A DNA stretch of 64,000 nucleotides, taken from Lepturacanthus savala. Taxonomy: Eukaryota > Chordata > Actinopteri > Scombriformes > Trichiuridae. The translations under genes and the position numbers were made by a program. The DNA is taken from assembly GCA_030544235.1 (NCBI GenBank), contig CM060462.1:35544526-35608525 (forward strand), read 5' to 3'. The notes under the pieces are model-generated. The model did no database searches. It saw only the letters and a program-made list of their open reading frames with translations, and was not told the origin of the DNA. Positions 58,583-64,000 of the stretch are shown here, one piece after another. Numbering within the stretch: the stretch's first letter is position 1; every line of letters starts with the position of its first letter.

Positions 58583-61234
58583 ATGGTTAAAGATCTTGAC
58601 ATTTCGGGCTATGACGGCATGGAGGATGAAGCTTTTCCTCCGCTCCCACCACCTCAATCCCCAGGTCTGGGTGGACAAGAGGATGGAGACCCTTTCACAA
58701 ATGGTAAAAAGCTGCTGTGACGATTCATATTCCCCACCATTAGGGGGAATATGCAACACTTGAGGCCAGTTTATACTGAATTATGGTAAATTCAAACATA
58801 AGAATCTGACTGTGATGTCGTCATGTGGTGTGGATGATTCATGGGAGAAAGATGGTGACATGTCAAAGCTGGCTGAGGTTCCTGCTGCTAAAAGAAAAGG
58901 AGTGAAGAGGCCACAGCCCAAACTGGACTCTAACAGGTACTTCACTACTGTACTTTCACATCATCCTGTCAGAGGATTAAAATACATGCAGCCAAGTTAA
59001 GTACATCTCTTACAAAGTTAAGATCCTAACGACAGTTAAATTATGCACTTCACTATCATTCTCTTCAGGCTGATATCAGAAAGAGGACTTCCAGCTCTGC
59101 GAACGCTGTTTGATGGTGTCAAGTTTAAAGGCAAAGGGCATGAGGTGAGACCTGACAACAGATAAACACGTCAAACACAGCAGACACTGGATGAGTTGAT
59201 GTATTATCATGTTTCATATTCTAAGACATTCACTCATATGTTTTCTTGATGTACGCGTTTGTCCAACCAGGCTGAAAACCTGCAGCTGCTGATGCAGAAG
59301 ATGGAGAACTGGGCTCACAGGCTGTTCCCCAAACTACAGTTTGAAGACTTCATCGACAAAGTGGAGAGGCTCGGCAGCAAGAAGGAAGTGCAGGTACAGT
59401 GAGGATGTTGATGCGGAATCTCCATGACATTACATGGTTACCTGAACCGCAGTATTTATAATTATTCACCTTTTTTTCCCCTGTGGCAGACTTGTCTCAA
59501 ACGGATACGACTGGACATGCCACTGACACACGAAGACTTTATGGGTAATGATGGTAAGACCTAATATTATTAACATTCTACTACAACCGCACTGTGCACC
59601 TTATATACCCACTTATCTTGTGTATAAATATTTTATTCCTATCCTATTTCTATTCAATTTTTATCTACCTTAGTGTTTTGTACCATTGTGTTTTTATTGT
59701 AATTAAATGTACTGGACCTTCGGGTATCAATAAAGTCTTCTGTCTGTCTATAAAACAAACTATTGATAGGCACTGTTATAAAAACAATGCCAAAGATTTG
59801 TGTTCTGGAATCAGTGCAGTCGTATGTTTCTAACCACGATGAGTTGATGGATGGTCAGTTACTCAAACATCAGCTGAAACTTGTTAAAGTTAAAGTTTTG
59901 TTAAAGTTTTTTGTCTTATGAAATTGTTATTTAGTTTTCTCAATAACTGTTTTGTTTTTGTCAGACAAACTACAAGAAAACAAATATCCAAGATAAAAAA
60001 GATCAAAGGTCAACTATAAAATCTGAATCCATGGTTGTATCAATAATAATGTTGTAGGTGAAGAAGCAGCAGCTCCTGAATCACACGTCTTTGAGGATCC
60101 AGATCCATTTAGCAGAGGGAGATTCCCTGATGAGCTGCCGGGGCCAATCCACTCCACCCCAGCAGCAGCAGCAGTTCCACCTCCACCTGCAGCCCCCTCG
60201 CTGAACGAAGAGCAGCAGAGACGCATGGAGCTGAACAGGCAGAGAGCCCTGGAGAGGAGGCTGGCTCGCCAACAGCAGCAGAGAGGTGAGACATAAACTA
60301 ATCGAATATCGGCCACAAAATTCAGCCACTCATTAACACGATGCATCGAAAGATATGAACAAGAGAAGTAATTGCAACTATGTTAATAATCAATTATCTT
60401 GGATCCTTTAGAAATAAACACACAATTATCGTTTCAGCTTCGTAAATATTTTCTGATTTCTTTAATCCTCTGACAGTAAACTTAATATATTTGTAGTGTG
60501 GGCAATAACAAGGTATTTTAATCTTGAGCTTCAGAAAACATTGATCAAGATTTTTCACCATCTTCTGACATTTTATAAGAAAATAATGGACAGATTAATA
60601 AATCATGTAAATAATATCAGTGGCAGCCCTAGTTTGTTTTTTCCAACAGTCTTAAACCCCAAAATAATCAACAAGAGAAAAGCAGCAAATCTTTAGCATT
60701 TACAATTAATCAATTATTAATAGTTGCTGATTAATCCTCTATTGACTCATCAGTTTATAGGTTGATTTTTTTTTTTTAATTTTAGGAATGTAAAATTAAA
60801 ATGCCTCATAGCAGTAGTGTGTATAAGATAATTTGCGAGATGCTGTTAAATCCATCAGATATTATTCTATAATCATGATCAATCATTTCCTAGCTTGTGC
60901 AGTAATATGTAATGTCTTTAATCTTGATGTCTCTGTGTATAATTCCCCGCTCACAGATCCCTCCGACTCTCAACCTGTTGAAACATCCTTGTTAGAGGAC
61001 CAACTCTCATCTGACCCCTCTGCAAATGTCCTCAACAACTCTAAAGGCCAGGATGGGGAGAAGGAAGCGGAGGAGGAGGAGGATTTAGACCTGCAGCCGG
61101 TCAGCAGCAGCACACAGCCCAGCCAACTTTCCCCCAAAGACTCTGAGTCCTCTGAGCCGCCTGCACAGTGTGAGGGAGCAGAGAGCAGCAGCCCCGTTCA
61201 TCAACCCAGCACCAGCTGTGAGGATGGAGATTAA
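58583..61234 (+). CDS. tipin: TIMELESS-interacting protein (Tipin)
   Basis: Partner of TIMELESS in the replication-fork protection complex; supports ATR-CHK1 checkpoint signalling and fork stability in the nucleus. Coding exons: 58583-58703, 58852-58936, 59069-59144, 59271-59393, 59490-59553, 60058-60285, 60957-61234, giving 324 aa. Seen: acidic N-terminus GMEDEAFPPLPPPQSP, the Swi3/Tipin domain (about residues 69-158: ISERGLPALRTLF, FKGKGHEAENLQ, WAHRLFPKLQFEDFID, VERLGSKKEVQTCLKRIRLD), a proline-rich stretch, and an Arg/Gln helix RQRALERRLARQQQQR. The tail is acidic and Ser-rich. The first coding exon begins 12 bp after an acceptor (58570), so a noncoding exon lies upstream (donor near 57605). 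The start of the second coding exon is the least certain boundary: 58852 is the acceptor that satisfies phase, but its polypyrimidine tract is poor. Confidence 0.93.
59590..59755 (+). mobile_element. LINE 3' tail
   Basis: GTACTGGACCTTCGGGTATCAATAAAGTCTTCTGTCTGTCT, shown here only in description, has the fish LINE 3'-end layout: a GGGxATCAATAAAGT block then a short TCTG repeat. Located in tipin intron 6 of the coding series. Confidence 0.45.
60368..60636. mobile_element. GRGCTGCAAC-family MITE
   Basis: AATTGCAACTATGTTAATAA at the left, internal CTCTGACAGTAAACTTAATA and TCACCATCTTCTGACATTTT, and right end TCAGTGGCAGCCCTA follow the family consensus in order. Located in the last tipin intron. 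Confidence 0.6.
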
Positions 61235-61424
61235 AGCTTTCAGCTGAACAGTGGCACTTCTATGGCTTCAGTTCTTTTTGTTTTGGTACAATTACTCTAA
61301 CCTGCAGTACCCGTGGACTCCAAATAATGTTCAAATTCAGAATTCCTGTTTCTCTCTTTCCATGGGAGCTGGTTTATGGTGATCACCTGTTCCATGATGA
61401 TTTATATCTGAAATGTAGCATTAG

Positions 61425-61700
61425 AGCTGCAGTTAATGATTATTTTCATCATAAATCCATTTATTGGTTTGTCTATATATTGTAAAAAGTTTACATAAGC
61501 CCACATGTCTTGAATTTGAACATTTTGTCCAGTCAACAGTTAGAAACCTCAAATATTCAACTTATCACATGGCATATGGAACAATATCACGTTCATCTGA
61601 ACCTGCAGGAATTTGGCATTTTTTTCTCAAAATATATTTTCAGCTGACTAATGCAGCTCCTCACTTCCTGATGTTTTCAGGAATGCACATTTAATAGAAA
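61425..61700. mobile_element. GRGCTGCAAC-family MITE fragment in tipin 3' UTR
   Basis: AGAGCTGCAGTTAATGATTA, CATGTCTTGAATTTGAACAT and TTGTCCAGTCAACAGTTAGA follow the same family. It is transcribed as part of the tipin 3' UTR if the signal at 61895 is used. Confidence 0.5.
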
Positions 61701-61894
61701 GTTTTACTACATACTGTCACATGGCCTTTAATTTTTTTGTTAGTTTGTTTTTAATGCCTAACAATTGCTTGAACATTCAACCTAATCTTTATGTTCCCAC
61801 CTTGACATACACAATGTCATGTGGACAATTATGAAAAATGTACAATTTGGACATTGTCAAATCTTTTTTTAATGATTGATTAATGCTTATGTTC

Positions 61895-61900
61895 AATAAA
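61895..61900 (+). terminator. tipin: AATAAA polyadenylation signal, tipin
   Basis: CAATAAAGT about 660 bp after the tipin stop codon. Confidence 0.55.
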
Positions 61901-61904
61901 GTTG

Positions 61905-63323
61905 ACATTACAGACAAAAAATACATTTTCCTGTCTTTAGTAATATCCAACTTGATCAAACTAAAAATGTTAATTCTGATAACTTCCATATTCACAATAA
62001 TTCAATTGCGTGTTTAAAATAGCTCCATACATCAGTGGTTTCTAACCTTTTTGCCTTGTGACTCCTTAAAATAGAACATGTTACTTCTTGTCATGTGTTG
62101 CTTCATCTACCACTTAAGTTACAAATTGTCCTGATTCATTGTTTGTTCATTATGTCTGTAAAATGTCCATCAAAGTACTCAAAACCCACACATCCTAAGT
62201 TTATCTTTTTTGACAAAGAAAATCACCCTTTTAAAATACTGAATCTAGCTTATTAAAAAAAGAAAATATACTCATTCATGAATCGACTAACTTTGCAGCT
62301 CTAGAAAAAAAAAGTTTGAAAAAACAATCCCATGGTAGGAACTATTGTATTAGATTTTGAGGAGAAACTTTATTTTAGACCAGAGATGTTTTGTTTCACA
62401 AGTTCTGAAGACACTTTTCTGTCTATTTTAGTAAACAACATAGTATAAATAGTATAGAATAGAAATGGTCAATGACAGTGGCCTCAGGCTCGGATGAGCT
62501 TAAACTTTTTTATGCGGTTGGGAAACAGGGCTCTGGTCTTTAAACTGAGACACAGGTTTGTATGTTTTAATCAGTAAAAACTGCACCATGAATTGAAAAA
62601 GGACAAGATTCTTGTATTTATCTGTACACATTTAATTACAGCTCACTCTCCATATACATCGTGGTACAAAAATACATTCTGTGGCAACTTTTTCTTTCAT
62701 AAAAGAAGCATATGCTATAAGACATGAATCATTTATGGTAAAAACTAAATATATAAGTCTGTAATTAATGAAAGACCTGAATAACTAGTGCTGGTTCTCG
62801 TTTAGCTCTCGTTTTTTAATCAGGTGATCTATCGAAATGTACAATACTTTCTTAAAATACAATTCAGTGGAAAAATCTGTAAAATAAATTGTAGATGATA
62901 GTAAGACCAGGAACATATCAAATAATTAAAATAAGTTAACTTTAATGACAAAGGTTGTGATTATTTAAGCCTCAGCAACCAGATCAGGAGCTCATATTCT
63001 GGTGCTTCATACATTCTTCTGTTAAACTTTTAGTTTGTGCTTTAATTCATCGTGATTCATGTATTATGTGTCATTAGTCAATAAGAAACGTTGCCAGTTT
63101 TCTTAAAAGTCAGTGCTACAGATGATTAGTAATATCCCAGTGTGAAGACAACCATCTCCTCATCACATCAACAATGCTATATTCACCAGGATTTATCTCC
63201 TTAACTTTATGCCACAAACCAACCAAAGATCTAATTTGCACCTTCAAGCATGTTTTTCTTTTTTTACATGACAAAGAGGACATATAATAAATAAAACATT
63301 GCTGAAGAGCTTTAACATGGTTG

Positions 63324-63359
<36 letters not shown>

Positions 63360-63468
63360 GAGCCTCTTCTGGCTTATATTTTTTCTGATATATAGTTTGA
63401 CTGTTATCTCTTCACACAGTCATCCCGTGATATTTAAAGAATTGTGTGTTACTTGCTGAATGGCAGCT
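61905..63468. other. tipin-dis3l convergent gap and dis3l 3' UTR
   Basis: AT-rich with no ORF of interest. It probably contains the dis3l 3' UTR (minus strand). A 25-26 nt poly-A run (plus strand) lies at 63331-63356. Confidence 0.5.
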
Positions 63469-63792
63469 CTACGCTGTCGAAGCACAGACCTGTGCAGCCA
63501 CTCCCAGGTCCATCAGGGCCAGCTCTCTGATCTCCTCCAGGAGAGAGTACAGATTGGGGATTTTGCTCTGGGAGAACTCCCTCTCCTCTCTGGAGAGTTT
63601 GGGTCTCTGAGCCGCCTTCTCCTGAGCCTGCTGCGACGCCTCCTCGGCCAGACGCACCACCTCCTGCACCAGCTGGCTGCGGCCCTGCGGGCGGGGCTGC
63701 TGGGGCTCACTGCTCTGATGCGGCTTGTTGCTGATCACCTCCAGGTTTACGCCGTCTGCGTGGCAACGTGACGACTGGACAGAAATGCGGAC
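63469..63792 (-). CDS. dis3l: DIS3-like exonuclease 1, last coding exon (partial gene)
   Basis: Minus-strand exon of 107 codons plus TAG, preceded by a good acceptor (CTTTCCACAG). It opens VRISVQSSRCHADGVNLEVI, compatible with the last strands of an S1-type OB fold. It then has a Gln/Glu/Ala-rich helix (LVQEVVRLAEEASQQAQEK) and ends near LYSLLEEIRELALMDLG. I recall a similar C-terminal ending in vertebrate DIS3L, the cytoplasmic exosome 3'-5' RNase. DIS3L is also the tail-to-tail neighbour of TIPIN in human. The catalytic RNB domain is outside the window, to the right. The assignment rests on memory of the C-terminus plus synteny. Confidence 0.7.
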   Translation of the reverse strand, partial: VRISVQSSRCHADGVNLEVISNKPHQSSEPQQPRPQGRSQLVQEVVRLAEEASQQAQEKAAQRPKLSREEREFSQSKIPNLYSLLEEIRELALMDLGVAAQVCASTA

Positions 63793-64000
63793 CTGTGGAA
63801 AGCAGCGGATTTCATTAATCAATTTATGCCTGAGAGCCACTAAATCTGGACTGTCTGGACTGTCATTTTATATTTAACCCAGAAAAAGCAGCAGAGAAAG
63901 GAGCAGAAAATTGATGACGTCATATGACAGGAAGAACTAGAATTATTTGCTTAAAACATTTTGTCTAAGTTGTCTACTATTATGTCATTAGAAAAAAAAG

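Noticed and set aside
60014..60346. Minus-strand ORFs opposite the tipin Ala/Pro-rich exon
   Set aside because: Antisense shadow of a GC-rich coding exon; the plus-strand reading is clearly Tipin.

Overview
The window is vertebrate nuclear DNA, almost certainly from a ray-finned (teleost, probably percomorph) fish. Genes are split into many short exons with GT..AG introns. The encoded proteins are vertebrate orthologues. One gene (a crybgx-type beta/gamma-crystallin) is of a kind I associate with fish lenses. The repeats are fish-like: hAT and Tc1 derivatives, L1 and L2-type LINE scraps, MITEs and long CA/AT/TC microsatellites. There is no sign of prokaryotic, viral or organellar gene organisation, and no CRISPR array, rRNA or tRNA gene was recognised. 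No previously undescribed biological system is evident. The noteworthy material is in gene architecture and repeats.

Layout, left to right: (1) arfgap2, + strand, 3' part only (953-8965; the ArfGAP zinc-finger exons lie upstream of the window). (2) pex16, - strand (18906 down to 11207), tail-to-tail with arfgap2. (3) cars1, + strand (19203-34940), head-to-head with pex16, start codons only 296 bp apart, so a shared bidirectional promoter is likely. (4) ccnb2, + strand (38297-41659), with a two-CCAAT plus CHR cell-cycle promoter. (5) crybgx-like lens beta/gamma-crystallin, - strand (46662 down to 42799). (6) lctl (lactase-like / gamma-klotho), + strand (49473-56256), divergent from the crystallin across 2.8 kb. 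(7) tipin, + strand (58583-61234). (8) the last coding exon of a - strand gene best matched to dis3l (63792 down to 63469), tail-to-tail with tipin.

I spliced all seven larger genes by hand and each reads through in frame: PEX16 340 aa, CARS1 819 aa, CCNB2 390 aa, crystallin 207 aa, LCTL 569 aa, TIPIN 324 aa, ARFGAP2 402 aa of C-terminal part. From memory, the human counterparts of arfgap2, pex16 and cars1 are on chromosome 11p, and those of ccnb2, lctl, tipin and dis3l are on 15q22. The cars1-ccnb2 gap (about 35.3-38.1 kb) therefore looks like a junction between two ancestral synteny blocks.

Functionally the genes are mostly unrelated housekeeping genes: vesicle traffic, peroxisome biogenesis, translation, cell cycle, replication fork protection and RNA decay. 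The exception is the crybgx-lctl pair, both of which point to the eye lens. Introns carry a high load of transposon remnants. They include a three-level nested insertion in cars1 intron 1 and a deleted Tc1-type element that ends 19 bp before a ccnb2 exon.
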